Assembly (NCBI GenBank): GCA_963966185.1
Contig: CAWZYM010000376.1
Coordinates: 182,001-246,000, forward strand
DNA from: Rhabditoides inermis
Taxonomy: Eukaryota > Nematoda > Chromadorea > Rhabditida > Rhabditidae
Length of the DNA: 64,000 nt
Direction: 5' to 3'
Every line of letters begins with the position of its first letter. Positions within the stretch are counted from its first letter, which is position 1. This document shows positions 37,401 to 51,498 of the stretch, in pieces. A program made the translations under genes and the position numbers. Under the pieces are notes generated by a model, which ran no database searches, had not been told where the DNA came from, and worked only from the letters and a program-made list of their open reading frames with translations.

Positions 37401-40400
37401 CTGTGTTGTCTGACAAGAGTGAATGCGAACTTCAAGTTAATGTAGATATAGATTTTTTTAATATAAAATTAATGGATCAGATTGTAATCTGCCTCTCTTT
37501 ACAGATCCGGCTGCACTGCCGTCGCTGCTCTCGTCACCCCCAGCCACTTTGTCATCGCCAACCTCGGTGAGTTATTGATTTATCGATAAGTTGTTTTGAA
37601 TAATTCTGGGGTTCGATGGTGTTGTTCCTAGTTTTGGCACCATTTCAGATTTCAGTTTGCAATTCGCTATTCACGTGTCTGGCACGTGTATTTATCGAGA
37701 CTGCCGAATGATAATTGATAGCCACATTTTTTGTGCGAAAGATAGGAGCAGCGGAATTGCACGCATGCTGTTTGGTTTCTGGGATGATTTTTGGAAATCA
37801 CGGAAGTGACGTCACTCGGTCATTGTTTAGGCGATATTGGCGTTTGCGGTTGTTTGGTGCACGCTGCCACCAGTCTGATGATAATCTCGATTATCAAATC
37901 ACAGTGTCATGTGATGGCCGAATGATTCTGAACTGTCTCTCAACTAGTACTAGTACTACGTTCTAGTCGATGCAGATCATTGATTGATTGATAGTGGACA
38001 TTGGGGGAAAGTGATCAAATGACGTTGCGTGTGGGAAAAATGGCATGTGTGTTTATGTTGAGTGCGATTGTTGATCTATGACTATGAGTTGACTGGTATG
38101 GGGGTTGACGATGACGAGATAACAATCTAGTCAGTGAGAATGACGTGATTGGAGAGAGAGAGAGAGAGAGAGGGTGAGTAGTAGCACGTGGCTACTTGCT
38201 GTTTGGATGATAGAGATGGATGGAGGAGTAGAGGGGGGAGGGGGGAGTGAGTGGGGAGAGGGAGAGGGGGTGACAGAGAGTAATGCTGACCGCGCTTTGG
38301 ACATACGGCATAAGGGACTGGACGTGTTTTTTTGGGTCGGAATTCGGAAATGATTTTATCTTTTGCTGTTGAAAATATGTTGCGCATGTTTGTTATGTAT
38401 ATCAAAAAGGTGGGTTGAGCAATGCCTACTGGGTTAGTACAACAATCATTGAAAGGTTCGATGATTGACATGCAAACGAGTATTCAGGAATCCACAGAGC
38501 TTATAAAATTTGAAAATCTTTACATTTTGACTTATAACAGGAGAGTGAACTGCGCTTTTTGTTACTTGTTGTTAAGGTGGTTGTTGTGATTCTGTCCATC
38601 GCCCTCCCTTGATGGTCCCTTTGCAGGCGACTCTCGGGCTATCCTGGCCCGCCGCGGGGAGGCTGTCATGGGCACGGAGGACCACAAGCCCTACAACAAG
38701 AGGGAAAGGGACAGGGTCGTCGCCGCTGGAGGGTGGGTGGAGAAAGAGGGGGGTGTTTGTCGTTGTTTTTGTCGTATTGTATGTTGTATGTTTCAGATGG
38801 AGAATACGTGCAATTGGTATTTGTTGAGAGTAATTGAATTTGAAGACTGGTTCATTCCAAAAGAAATTTCTGTTCGGGTTGTTGTAAGTTTCACATGCGG
38901 TGTGAGTCTTTGTTGAATATCGGTTCTCGGTTATTAAGATTGAGTGAGTTATGAGTTGTATGTTTAACAGAGGCAATACTAAGCGGTTATTGTTTCACTG
39001 ATAATTTCTCTTGTTTTCACGCAGAAATCACAAAATGCAAATAAATCATATGAAAACATGCAATAAACTGTTTTCAGTGTTTTCTGACTAATTCTGCTAT
39101 TTCCATATTTAGTGTTTCTCGTTTGCAGGCAGGTGATGATCCAGCGTATCAACGGCAGCCTGGCCGTCTCCAGGGCACTCGGCGACTTTGAGTACAAGGT
39201 GTGTTGATTGTTTTTTTATTTGTTTACTTGTTGTTGTTTGTTGGTTTAGTTGCTAAGTTGGTAGGTGCAGCATAGTGCATAGATGTTGGTTGATGGGAGC
39301 ATGTTGATTCTGCTTATTGTGTGATAAGTGTTTATGATATGTTCAAGTCATAGTGAAACATATTATATCAAAAAAGATGTTGTTTCTGTTTGAGATTTGT
39401 TTCAATCATGCATACCTTGTAGTCAGCTAGGTTGTTATTCTTATAAGTATTCTAAAATGATAGTAGGTTAATTATTGTGCTTATCTAACTAATCAAATTA
39501 AATCAAATATATAGAAAACGACCTGTCCGTCCGTCCGTCTGTCTGTAAATGACGCTCATGCGCCGCCCACTGGTTAATAGTATTTATGTAGCCATACTTG
39601 TGTTTGCAGGCAGTGTGCTCTCTGCCCGCCACAGCTCAGATGGTCAGCCCCGAACCCGATATCTACGTCATCGAGAGGAACAAGGTAGGGGGTGGGGGAG
39701 GGAGGGGTTGTTTCCGTGTCGGTGCTTTCTAGTATTCAACTATTGACTATCCCGATTGAAGTTCGGATGTGGTAGAATGTGCGTTGTGAGAGTGAAACTT
39801 GGATATCATGGAAGCAATCAATGTGTAGGAAGAGAGTTTGGTTTGTATGAAAGAATGTATTTTGTGATGATCCAGTAGATAAACTGTGATCCGTCCGTGA
39901 AACATGACGTGAATATGTTTGACATTGACTCGTTAACGTTTCGAGAACGTTTTGTGCCGATATGTGAGATGTGCTAGTTGAGATTGACGAGTAGTGCCTT
40001 GCGATGATAGTAATAGGAGATAATAGTATAATGTATGTTTCAACCCCCTATTCAGGACATTATTGGCAAGTTTCTCGTGGTTACGGAAATTGTGTTCATA
40101 TTTCACCGCTCTCAATAGTATAAACAACAAGAAACTCGTCGATTCATGCAATACTTGTGAATATGAATATGTACATTCTCCCCACTGCAGGAGATTGACG
40201 AGTTCCTGGTGGTTGCCTGTGACGGCATCTACGACGTGATGGAGAACAGGGACGTGGCAGAGTTCATCCGAGCCAGGATGGCAGTCAGCGGGTGTGTCGA
40301 GACGGTCGCCAAGGAGGTATGGGAGGGGGAGTACAGTACGTTGACAGTACGTAGTGATGTTCATGGTGGAAGTAGGTTCTGTTGATTGTACAGTGTGCAA

Positions 40401-42185
40401 TGAGGTATGTGAGGGTGGTGGTTGTTTCCTTTGTTTATGATCCTGTTTCTGATTTCTGATATCAATGTTTGCATACCCGTGGTCGTGGAGGCGTTTGCTG
40501 GTGGAAGTTGAACAGAGATGTGAGAGTGTGAGTGTCGGAGAGAAGATGAGAGGGGTGTGGGAAATGAATGGAATTTTTTTTAGATGAACGTATCGTGTAA
40601 AGTAAATCTAAATAGTATCATGGTGGCTGCTCGTAGAAGTAATGCGCAGAATTGTTCGATAGCTAATCCATAATTGAAAGAGTTCTTTTTTTAGCTGCTC
40701 GACGCTTGTCTCTACAAGGGCAGCAAGGACAACATGACGGTCGTCATTGTGGCGGGCGAGGTATTGATATATATTGATTCATTATCAATTTTTTGATTTG
40801 CCTTTCGATTAGTTTTCACATTGTTTTTATGGCGAGTTATGATTAGATATCGTTTTCACTTTGCGATGTAGTAGTTATGGTGAAACGTAGCGTCTGCAGT
40901 TTGTGTTGAACGTTACCTTTTTCATTCAAATACAGGGTTAACTGTGTCTCTTACTGTGTATTGTGCATGTACACTTTTCCTTATAAATACTCTCCTCATT
41001 TCTCTCCTTTGCAGGCTGCTCCCCAGAAGGACCCTGTCCTGGCTGAGAAGGAGGCCGAGTGGCTGGCCAAGACGGAGAAGATGGTGGACGGTGAGTGAAA
41101 GAGGGAGAGAGAGAGAGGGGGGGGGAGAGAAAGGGAGAGAAAGAGAGATGGGAGGTAGTGAAAGATGTTCGTATTTCATAACCAGGATTGCGTGTATTGT
41201 ATGTTTCGGGTGGTGTATGAGTATGTGGTGTGATTGTGCTTGTGTAATTAAAAATTGGAACGACCTTGTAGGTTCAGATAAACCTAACACTCGACGTATT
41301 GAAAATTTCATTCCGAAAATCGAAAATAAGAAATTGCTGCACCAGTTTATTTGTAGTGTTGGTTTTTTTCTATTGCAGGCAGTGGAATTCGAATTGAAAC
41401 GATAATTGTCCTTTGTTTTCTAAAGAAACGTATATGTTAATGTTTGCTTATTAATTATTCACGGCTTGGGCATGAATGTCCACCTTCTTGCCGGTGAAAC
41501 GTAGGGCTTGCAATTTGTGTTGAACGTTACTTTTTTCATTCAAAATAAAGGTTAACTGTGTCTCTTACTGTGTATTGAGCATGTTCATTTTTCCTGCTTG
41601 GGCATGAGTGTCCACCTTCTTGCCAGTGAAACGTAGGGCTTGACCAGAGAGCAGAGACAGTGAACAATGCCGGTTGAGAAGCTTGTAGACATTTTGTATT
41701 GATTTGAATTGAATTACAAGTTTGCATTATGTTTCAGACATTGTGACTCGCGAGACTAGCTCGACGAGCTGGACTGCGGGCGATGAGATGTCAGTGGACT
41801 GGGTGCTGCGCACGCTGGCAGAGCACAGGCAGGAGAAGGAGAAGGAGCAGGGGGAAGGGGAGAAGAAGAGCGAGGGAGAGGTGGGTGAGGGAGTGGATGT
41901 GTTGACTAAATTCGATAGAGTGGCGTTGCACGTGGAATTATGCTTTATGGTGACTGGGTAGAGTGGAAGTGGAATTAGCGTTAGATCGTGAATGCAAATT
42001 ATAACTGATGGAAGCTGAAGCTGAAGAGGCTTGAGGGAAGGGGAACATTTCTGACGAATCATGTGTTGCAGACCGCAGCCCCTGCGGCGGCGGCGGCGGA
42101 GGAGGAGTACCGCGGAATGCAGTTCCTCGTCAAAGCTATAGTCGAGAAGACGCTCACACACAAGGGAATCGCGCACGCCAACTGA
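34490..42185 (+). CDS. PP2C-type Ser/Thr phosphatase (PPM1 family)
   Basis: Metal-dependent protein phosphatase. Core exons from the conserved start MGGFLDKP: 35034-35093, 35177-35245, 35541-35675, 36299-36429, 37505-37566, 38627-38732, 39129-39198, 39610-39684, 40191-40316, 40695-40760, 41015-41090, 41738-41880, 42072-42185; all phases agree and give 410 residues. Motifs in order: [73 protein letters not shown], so the metal-binding aspartates are present. The C-terminus adds a charged helix ([16 protein letters not shown]) and an Ala run. Two further upstream exons (34484-34610, 34839-34894) splice in frame and would add 64 residues from the ATG at 34490; they may instead be 5' UTR. Similar to human PPM1A/B in size; exact orthology not assigned. 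Confidence 0.9.
36492..36560 (-). promoter_or_regulatory. Candidate 21U-RNA unit
   Basis: Minus-strand TATGTTTCAG, then TAAT with T at 36512, spacing 40, in a PP2C intron, antisense. Confidence 0.5.
39296..39362 (-). promoter_or_regulatory. Candidate 21U-RNA unit
   Basis: Minus-strand TATGTTTCAC, then CAAT with T at 39316, spacing 38, in a PP2C intron, antisense. Confidence 0.5.
40822..40889 (-). promoter_or_regulatory. Candidate 21U-RNA unit
   Basis: Minus-strand TACGTTTCAC, then TAAT with T at 40842, spacing 39, in a PP2C intron. The motif and its upstream flank recur in the next intron. Confidence 0.5.
41434..41503 (-). promoter_or_regulatory. Candidate 21U-RNA unit
   Basis: Minus-strand TACGTTTCAC, then TAAT with T at 41454, spacing 41. 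Upstream flank shared with 40874-40981. Confidence 0.45.
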
Positions 42186-43064
42186 CACAAGGGGTGGGTG
42201 CATCTTTCTCCTTCCCTCCTTCCCCCCTCTCTCTCTCCCCTTCTTTGTCTGTCTATTATGTGCTAAGTGGCATATACATTGATGATGATGTGGAATCATG
42301 TTCTATATCAGTTAATGTTGCATGACATTCTTATCATTGTCATTTCAGCTCCCCTCGCGTTCCCACCCCTAGTGTGCCCGTCCAGTCAAGGACCAGTCCA
42401 GTACCCATTTGCGATTCCCCCCCCCCCCCTCCTCCTCCTCTCGCTCTCTTTCTTTCTTTCCCTCCCTCCCTTTCTTTCTTCTCTTTCTATTATTTATCTA
42501 TTTGTTCATCTCATTTTGTCTGTCTGTCCCGTCTCTTCTGTCTGTCTGTCTGTCTGTCCGTGCATCCCATTTGTTGGTTGCCAAATTGCCCCTTTCCCAT
42601 CCGAGTCTTGTTTGAGATATTGTGTTTATTATTATGTGTGAGGAGTCTCTCTTGTTGATTGTACACCCCTCTTTTTTGTTTTGTTTTTGTATTAGAATCG
42701 GCTGCGCGTGCGTATCTCTATACTAGCCCGATGAGAGTGTGTTGAATGGATATTGATTGATGCGATAATTACGATTGATTGATCGATTACTTGTGTGTAA
42801 AGAGTTTTGTATTACTGCGGATGTGGCTCTTTTTGGTATGGGGTCTGTGAAGCTTTATGGTTGAATTTTTATGGTTAAAACACGAGAGGAGTTTGTTTGT
42901 GGTAAGGAGTATCAACCACGGGGGGGAGAGGAATGCAAGTGACATCTTGGAGATAGTCGGATCAATACGGAGTCACGATTGAAGTCTGCAAGTGACAGGA
43001 GGAGCTCATTGGTGAGAGAATCGGAGTGCGTTTCACCACTTCTCTACTTTTATCATTTTTCCAG
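42186..43064. other. PP2C 3' flank and transporter upstream region
   Basis: CT-rich and TGTC-rich low-complexity sequence (42420-42560), no coding exon found. A TTTTTCCAG at 43055-43064 directly precedes the transporter ATG. Confidence 0.4.
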
Positions 43065-43904
43065 ATGAAACTCGGCTTGGTTCTGTCTCTGGTCTCTTCT
43101 CTCCAGATATTCCAGCAGTCCGCGCTAGGCTCACTGGAAGAGGAAGGTATTGATTGATTATTGATTTCATTGCATTATTGTTTTTTCACCATGATGTAGT
43201 TGATATCCATTATTCATATTCGGATGAGATACATAGTGTTGTTGTCATCGATTTATTGATTGCAGGTGAAGGCGGATGGCTCTTGGCGGCTGCTGGAGCT
43301 GCGTTTCCGATAGGTTGTGATTTCATATGTGCTCATTTTTGTTTTCTCTTTTTTGGCATTGCTCGATCTTGCCGGTGCACAATTGCATTCGAAAAGTTGG
43401 CAATCAACTTTGTTGACAAGAATGAAACGTATTCGAAATTCGAATTGTTTGTTCCAAACAAAAAGGCGAAGTCGCTGTGAAGTGCATTTTTTGTGGAAAT
43501 TCACACCGAAAATTGATTTAAACGGTTTGTGATCGGTTTGACGTCAAGAGTGAAACATATTTGCAATCACAATAAAGTAGCTGTAGAACATTAGTACTCA
43601 TAGAGTAATATACAAATGATAAACAAAACACAAAACAAATGAACAAACAATAGTCTGTCCACGCAAAATGCTATCATGAATTCACAAAGCAGAGAGAGTA
43701 GTTCACAAATAAATGAGACAAACTAACAACTTGTTGTCCGTGCAGGCAAGATGCTGTCTACGCTGTGGCTGGCGAGTACCCCAGTAGACGCCAGGAGTGC
43801 ACTCCACTTGGACGCGTGTCTGCTCATAGCGGGGGCAGTGGTGGCGGCGGTACCCAGGTAGGGGAGGGTCCTGTATCGTCCTCACTGTCATGCATGCTAA
43901 TCCT

Positions 43905-43950
<46 letters not shown>

Positions 43951-46900
43951 GGAAGGCAGAAGGCCCTGTCTGTTTGGTGTCCTGTCCTGTCCGCCCATAC
44001 CTGGAGAGCCGGCTCCCTTCCTATTCACCCACCCTGTGATGGCGAGAGTGGGAGGGAGGAGAGAGGAAGATAGATAGAGAGAGAGATAGAGAGATAGAGA
44101 GAGAGGGAGAAGAAGATCATTTGTACATGGGGGGAGAGAAAGAGAGAAAGAGAAAGAGAGAGAGAGAGAGAGCCTCCCCTCCAGCTCGTTCACTCTTCTA
44201 CTGAGTCGTCTCCTAATCGGGGCGGGGGCGGGCATCGGATTCGTGTGTGCTACTGTCGTGCTGTGCGAGGTGGGTGGCCGGAAAGTCAAAAAAACTATGT
44301 TATAAAAAGTCATAACAATAAAAAAAACATATTCGCTTTCCTACGAGGTATGTGCCACTGTGGTGCTGTGTTGTGCGAGGTGGGTCATTGATAAGTAGAA
44401 TAATACTATAACAGTATTATAATACAATATGAAATGTAGTCAGTGTTGTATGCGTGACTGAAAGTAGTTCATTCGAATACGCTTCACTCATTTCATAAAT
44501 GCGCTCACAACGGCCTCATAGCAATCCGAAAATCACGTTTTCCAACGAGACGAACAAAGACTTATCCCAACTGTGTGCATAGAGCCGAGCAGACTAAATG
44601 TTGGAAGCATACAAGGCTCATTTAATCATAACGCACATGAACGATGAAAAAAGGCGCCCCGCATTGCAGCTGGTGCCGTACCCCGGCCGTCCCTCGCACT
44701 TCCTGGTTCTCGGCTCGGCCTTCTCCCTGGCCACCCTCCTCGCCAACCTGCTTCCGATGCTGGGAGGGGGCAGTGGATGGATGGGCGCTGCGTGGAGTGG
44801 AACCGCTGGTGGGTGGTTATAATAGTGTATGGTAGGTTATTAGGAAAATGTAGTGTTTAAAATTAAGTGTAATGGTGGGCTATTTTTAGATGTATCAGGA
44901 TTGTGTTCATTTATTGTTTGTTTATCAGCCTGATTCCGACATGTACATACAATGGTAGCATGATGGGTTATCTGAAGCACACACAATCCTACAATGGGGT
45001 ATTGGGGCTCCTTGGCTGGAACAGTGCGGCGCGAGTCCTGACTGTTCATGGTAGATGGGCGTGAACATCGCGAAGTGACCAGTTCCGGATGCGAGGCGTG
45101 GTAGAAGATCTTGAAAGACTGCCGCCGCCGATGGTAGGGCTCTCAGAGGGTGAAAGTGGGTTCACGCGCCCCACCGGGAGGTAGTGGAATTCGGTAGAAC
45201 AATTGCCCGCGAGGGGAATCGAACCAGCGACCGTTCACTTAGCAAGCTGTGACGCTATCCACTCGGCCAACCCGGCCCTTTCATTTATTAGAGATGGTTT
45301 ATCAACCCGTATTACAGTGATCAGTGTGGAAGGTAAGGTGAAATGAATTCTAGTTGAGCTTGATGCATGAAAAGTTGACTGGCAGGTGGTTGTGGATGAC
45401 GTATTTGGTAGGTGGTAGGTTTAATATGGTAGATGATCGAATGTGTTCACTGAATAGATAGATGCGATATGCGATGGATTAATATCGTGGAATGGAGGAT
45501 GATATGTAGGTGATCAGAAATGTGGACAAATTATTCTAGACAATTCATCAACGTTGTGGCCATAGTGAGAACGAAAAAGAGTAGCGGGGCGCTATCAGGT
45601 AGCGAGTTCACCTCTGTCGAACCAATACGTTTCATTTTCACTACGAAACTGACATCCATTGAATAATGTAATGACCGACAGCAACCTTGCTCAAAAATAA
45701 CTGCAATCTCAATCTCATGTATAAGTTTTCCGTGAATGCGATGTTAATTGACACTTCGTTTCACAATCTCTGTAAATGTTAGCTTACTTGTAGCCAAAAA
45801 AAACATGTCAGGAAAACATTCTGCTGCAAAAACACTCCTTTGTCGAGCCAAACAAGTAACCACAAAACAGATACTCCATGTGTGCAGGTGTGCTGTACCT
45901 GCTGCTTCGACCCGCCCCGTCTCCGGTCGGACCCAGCGGCGAGCCGATCAATGTGCAGGGGGTGAGGGGGGCAAAGGGGACGAGTTCTCCGAAATGCGAC
46001 AAGTATTACTATCAGCACACGTCTTATTGATTATCATCATCATTATCACTCATTCAGCACCCCTGCTACACGGATGAACGCGAAGAGGACGTGGAACTGG
46101 AGTACAACGGCAACTCGATCTCTGAGAAGGGGGAGGGGGAGGAATACGAGGTGGAAGATGAAAGTGCAGGTGGGTGAAAGAGAAGGAGACAGTGCAGTGT
46201 GACAGTGAAGACATAGAAGAATATGGAGTTGGGAGGCTATGCTGAAAAAACTAAAGTGAATGAAGTTAGTAAGTATGTAGATGAGGAGAACAGTGAGGAG
46301 CGGAGTGGAACAATATATTTATTATCATGTTCCAGTACCCGAGAATCCAGTATCATCGTCCCCTGTTCAACTCGTCTGCGTGCTGATGATGCTCAATGTG
46401 GTGGGTGTACTGTGTTGTCGCATCTCTCATACCGTATCCCTACCCGTATCAACATCAACTTTGGCGGCTGACAACGTGTCAGGGTGGTCGCCAACCCACC
46501 GCGGTAGCGGAACTTCTTTCGGCCCACGGGCGGCATCGAACCCGTGACCTTTCGATTGAGAGCCGCGCGCACATGCACTGCGCTACCGCCGCGTAAACAC
46601 TACATTCACAGGTGTTTTTTTTCCAAACTATAGACCATCGACGACGACGCCTTGCTGCATTCTAATATCATGTATCATGTTTCTCGTAGCGGTGAACTCG
46701 TATGCCTGGTTCAACCTCGAAAAAGGTGTGATGAGTACAGATAGGATAATAACACGACTAGTCGAACACATCAGTCGGAGTCATCACGTTTGCGTTCGAG
46801 AGGAGAATCGAAATTATTGAATTACAGTTTTAAAAAAAACCTCTCCGTTGCAGAAATGCGGAAAAAAGGCGAGGTCAGACTCGATTGTGTATCAAAACGT

Positions 46901-49900
46901 CGCTTTATGATATAAAAAGGCACTTTCTGCAGATCTCTCTGAGGGTGCGCAGCCTATCTGATCTGTTTCTGAGGGTCTTTTGCTAGGCAACGTTGACCTC
47001 ACCATTCTCTTCCTTTGCAGTCTATCGGCGTGCCTGCCCTGCTCGCCTTCTCGACCGCGCTGTTCTCTCGGACGGGGCTGGACAGGCAGACCGCCGGCTG
47101 GATGAGCGTCGCCTACCCTGCAGGCCAGGTGGGCCAAGGTTTTTTTTGAACCCGTTTCACTAAATACGCTCAACTTTTTACGCTGACTCCTATTAACGTT
47201 GTGAGTTGTTGCTTGGTTGAGTTGAGACAGCAGAGTGGATAAACTTCCTGTTCCAGCTGGGCTGCGTTTTTTTTGAATATGATATTTACGTGGTTCTCTT
47301 GTGGTTGACAAGCGATTATATTTTGTGCTTTATCATCGGCTCTGTGCTGGAACCATGTCTCGACTCGATGTTATTTTGACGTTGTTTGACTGTGGTTTGA
47401 TGGTTGTTTCTTTTCCTAGTGGGCTAATTTGCTAAATATATGACGCTCGTATTGAATACATTTCCAGAATGATTGATTTTATTTTCGTGTCTCCTTGAAG
47501 CGTCGTGAAACGAATTAAATAGAATAGATACAAATTGCAGATCCTCATCATCCTTTATCTGTACTGTCGACCGACGTTGAACAGGTACATATGATCTCCT
47601 TCTCCCTCTCTCCCCCTCTATCTCCTCTTTTTCCCTCTCCCCCCCCTCTCTCTTTCCTTCCCTCTCAAACTCCCAACTCTCTTTCAGGAAACTTCTCGTT
47701 TTGGGTGGATACTGTCTCTCGGTCTTCCTTCATGGCTTCATATTGATAACAGCCAGCTATCCATTCATGGGCGAGAAGGTTACATAGCTTTTTCTATTTC
47801 CTGATCAAAAATTATGTCTGAGTCTTACGTTTCACGGACCAATCAAGTTATCTGGTGTGACAATTATGGAATGCACGTAGGTTCGCGTTTGCAAGCCGTA
47901 AGCGTAAGGAACTTACATACAGAGAACCATTAAATGTAATATGTCGATGAAAGTACTTTCATTTCACTTTCAATTTCACTCATATGTACGTTAAACGAAT
48001 GCAACACAATGCTTTGTTGTGGATCTTAAATAACACGACGACCGTGATTTTTTTAAAACTAAAACGGAGAAAAAACAATGGAAATACCGGCGAATAGGAA
48101 ATCACACCATCACACCACCACACCACCACACCATCACATCATCATACCACTCACACAACCCACACCTCCACTCCTGTACACCACCACACCACCCACACCA
48201 CATATAGGAAATCATATAGGAAACTCCATATTGCCATACCGGCAGAATAGGAAATCACACCATCACACCACCACACCACCACACCATCACATCATCATAC
48301 CACTCACACAACCCACACCTCCACTCCTGTACACCACCACACCACCCACACCACATATAGGAAATCATATAGGAAACTCCATATTGCCATACCGGCAGAA
48401 CAGGAAATCACACCATCACACCACCACACCACCACACCATCACATCATCATACCACTCACACAACCCACACCTCCACTCCTGTACACCACCACACCACCC
48501 ACACCACATATAGGAAATCATATAGGAAACTCCATATTGCCATACCGGCAGAATAGGAAATCACACCATCACACCACCACACCACCACACCATCACATCA
48601 TCATACCACTCACACAACCCACACCTCCACTCCTGTACACCACCACACCACCCACACCACATATAGGAAATCATATAGGAAACTCCATATTGCCATACCG
48701 GCAGAATAGGAAATCACACCATCACACCACCACACCACCACACCATCACATCATCATACCACTCACACAACCCACACCTCCACTCCTGTACACCACCACA
48801 CCACCCACACCACATATAGGAAATCATATAGGAAACTCCATATTGCCATACCGGCAGAACAGGAAATCACACCATCACACCACCACACCACCACACCATC
48901 ACATCATCATACCACTCACACAACCCACACCTCCACTCCTGTACACCACCACACCACCCACACCACATATAGGAAATCATATAGGAAACTCCATATTGCC
49001 ATACCGGCAGAATAGGAAATCACACCATCACACCACCACACCACCACACCATCACATCATCATACCACTCACACAACCCACACCTCCACTCCTGTACACC
49101 ACCACACCACCCACACCACATATAGGAAATCATATAGGAAACTCCATATTGCCATACCGGCAGAATAGGAAATCACACCATCACACCACCACACCACCAC
49201 ACCATCACATCATCATACCACTCACACAACCCACACCTCCACTCCTGTACACCACCACACCACCCACACCACATATAGGAAATCACACCACCACACTACC
49301 ACACCATCACACCACCACACCACCATACTACCACACCATCAACATAGTCAGTCGTAGAGAATAGTGTGGTTGTGTTAAGTTGTGGTGGTGTGGTGGTGTG
49401 ATGGTGTTATGTTGTGATGGTGTGATGGTGTGATGGTGTGGTGGTGTGATGGTGTGGTGGTGTGATGCTGTGATGGTGTGAACTCCATATTGCCGGAAAT
49501 ACCAACCTAGAAAAAAAACCATCCTGAAGGATATAGTTAACATTGAAACTACATCATTCATTAATATACGTATTAACTTATTAACTAAAACCCCTACCGA
49601 ACACAATACAACAACACGCTCTGTGGGAAATGTTGGGTAATACGTTCTGCGATCGAAGAAACACATAATTTTTTTTACTTTAAAAAATCGTAACTTATTG
49701 ATTGGACAGGTGATTGGACAAGTGATGATAAAGAGTTCAAGAAAGACAGGTGATGGTAAAGAGTTCAAAACGAAACTCAAGAATCTGTGTTTCAGCCTCG
49801 CTCCATCTGTCTCTCCTCGCTCCTTTTCCTTCTTGCGCTCGTCTCTGCCATTCCCTGCAACACTGCGCTATGTGTCATTGCAGGTATTGATTGATTTATC

Positions 49901-51435
49901 GTTTAAATATTGTTCCAAAACATCTAACTAGTGTCAGATACTGATTGATTGTGTCACTATCGATTGATTGTAATTCCATAACATTGTGACTAAAATAGTA
50001 GTGACTAAAATATAGTAGGCTCGCCCACCAGTTTCGCTCTCTCCCGCAAGAGAGCCGAGCGCGACGAAATAGGTTAGACAATGAGAGACGGCAGAGAAAT
50101 AAAGACGCGCGCGCGCTACCCGGCCACTCCTGACAACAATGACGCAAAATCTTTGTTTTTGAAAAGTTCATACCAAAACTTATTCAATAATCACCAATGC
50201 ACAGTAATTGTCAATCATTTTCAAGCCAAATCATTACATAAAACACGAATTACATTATGTTACTTATATAAATCAGCGCAAAGCATATTTGTTTTGATAC
50301 AGCTATTACAATGTTACATGACAATTTAATGGTTATTAGGTGTACGTCCGAGTTGCCAGTATCCCGTGATGAAAAGGCGCTGCCGGGCTGTCATCCACGA
50401 GAACCTGCAACAAATATGTTTCAGGGATATCGCTATCATCATATCAATGTTGACCCTGTTATCACCACTGTTATGGATACATTTACATATCAGAAAGACC
50501 GTGAAAATAAAAAAAAACCTTTTTTTAAGCGACAGTGCGACGTTGAGAGAACGGCAGGCAGCGGTGTTCGTCGGGAACACAGCCACGCGGGCTTTCCGCG
50601 ACACTGACTCACGCGTCAGTGCGGACATAATCTACAACCATAACGAATACTACGTTCGCAATCCAATATTCGCAATCCTTACCTGATCCAGAATCTGACG
50701 CCACACGCCCGCCACGACTGCGCGGCTTCATGCGCAACGAAACCGGCTTGATCAGCGCGCTTCGCCAGCTCCATCATGACCCAACTGAAACATACTACTT
50801 CGTTATCACAACTGTAGGTTGTAGACACAATGAAATTTATTATAAAACACCACGGCGACAAATACAGATCATGAAACAAACAGACATTCAAATCATTCAA
50901 AACGCGAGATACGAACCGTGTTCATGCAAGCAAGTGTGTATGTTTTAATAGAAGCGTCAGTAATCATATTTCAATTGCAAACGTACAACAAAATATAAAC
51001 AAACAAAAAGATCAAAAACATGTTTTGATGGAAACACCGCGGGATGGCGGGAAGCCATTGCGAATAGAGCAAAAAAATAATCGCGCTCTATCTGCAGATA
51101 GAGCGCGATAATTTTTTGATCGGAAAATGCTGAGCTAGTTGCGCGCTTAGTATAGTAATAACAGTCATAAAACAGTAGTAATAGTAGTATAATAGTAGTA
51201 ATACTAAAAGTAATAGTATAGTAGTAACTGACATAACATGTATAGGTATTGATTAGTGTCTCGATTGAATACATATTATCTTTAAAAAGGACTTCCGTAA
51301 GAGAAGAGTTTGTGTTACCCAACGTAATGCAACAAAAGCTCATGCATTTTGTCAATCGAAATAGTACACAAACCTGCTCTTTCTGCAATAAAAACTAATG
51401 TTGTACGTCGGCAAATTGATTTCGGTATCTGATCG

Positions 51436-51498
<63 letters not shown>

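Noticed and set aside
41093..41150. GA-rich exon extension of PP2C
   Set aside because: A GTGAGT donor ends the exon at 41090 and the next exon fits in phase.
48087..49290. CRISPR array
   Set aside because: Direct 153-bp tandem units without unique spacers, in a eukaryotic intron.
48078..49364. 428-codon repeat ORF as a His/Pro-rich protein gene
   Set aside because: It lies in a 2-kb intron of a transporter with flanking exons in phase; openness follows from a stop-free unit of 153 bp.
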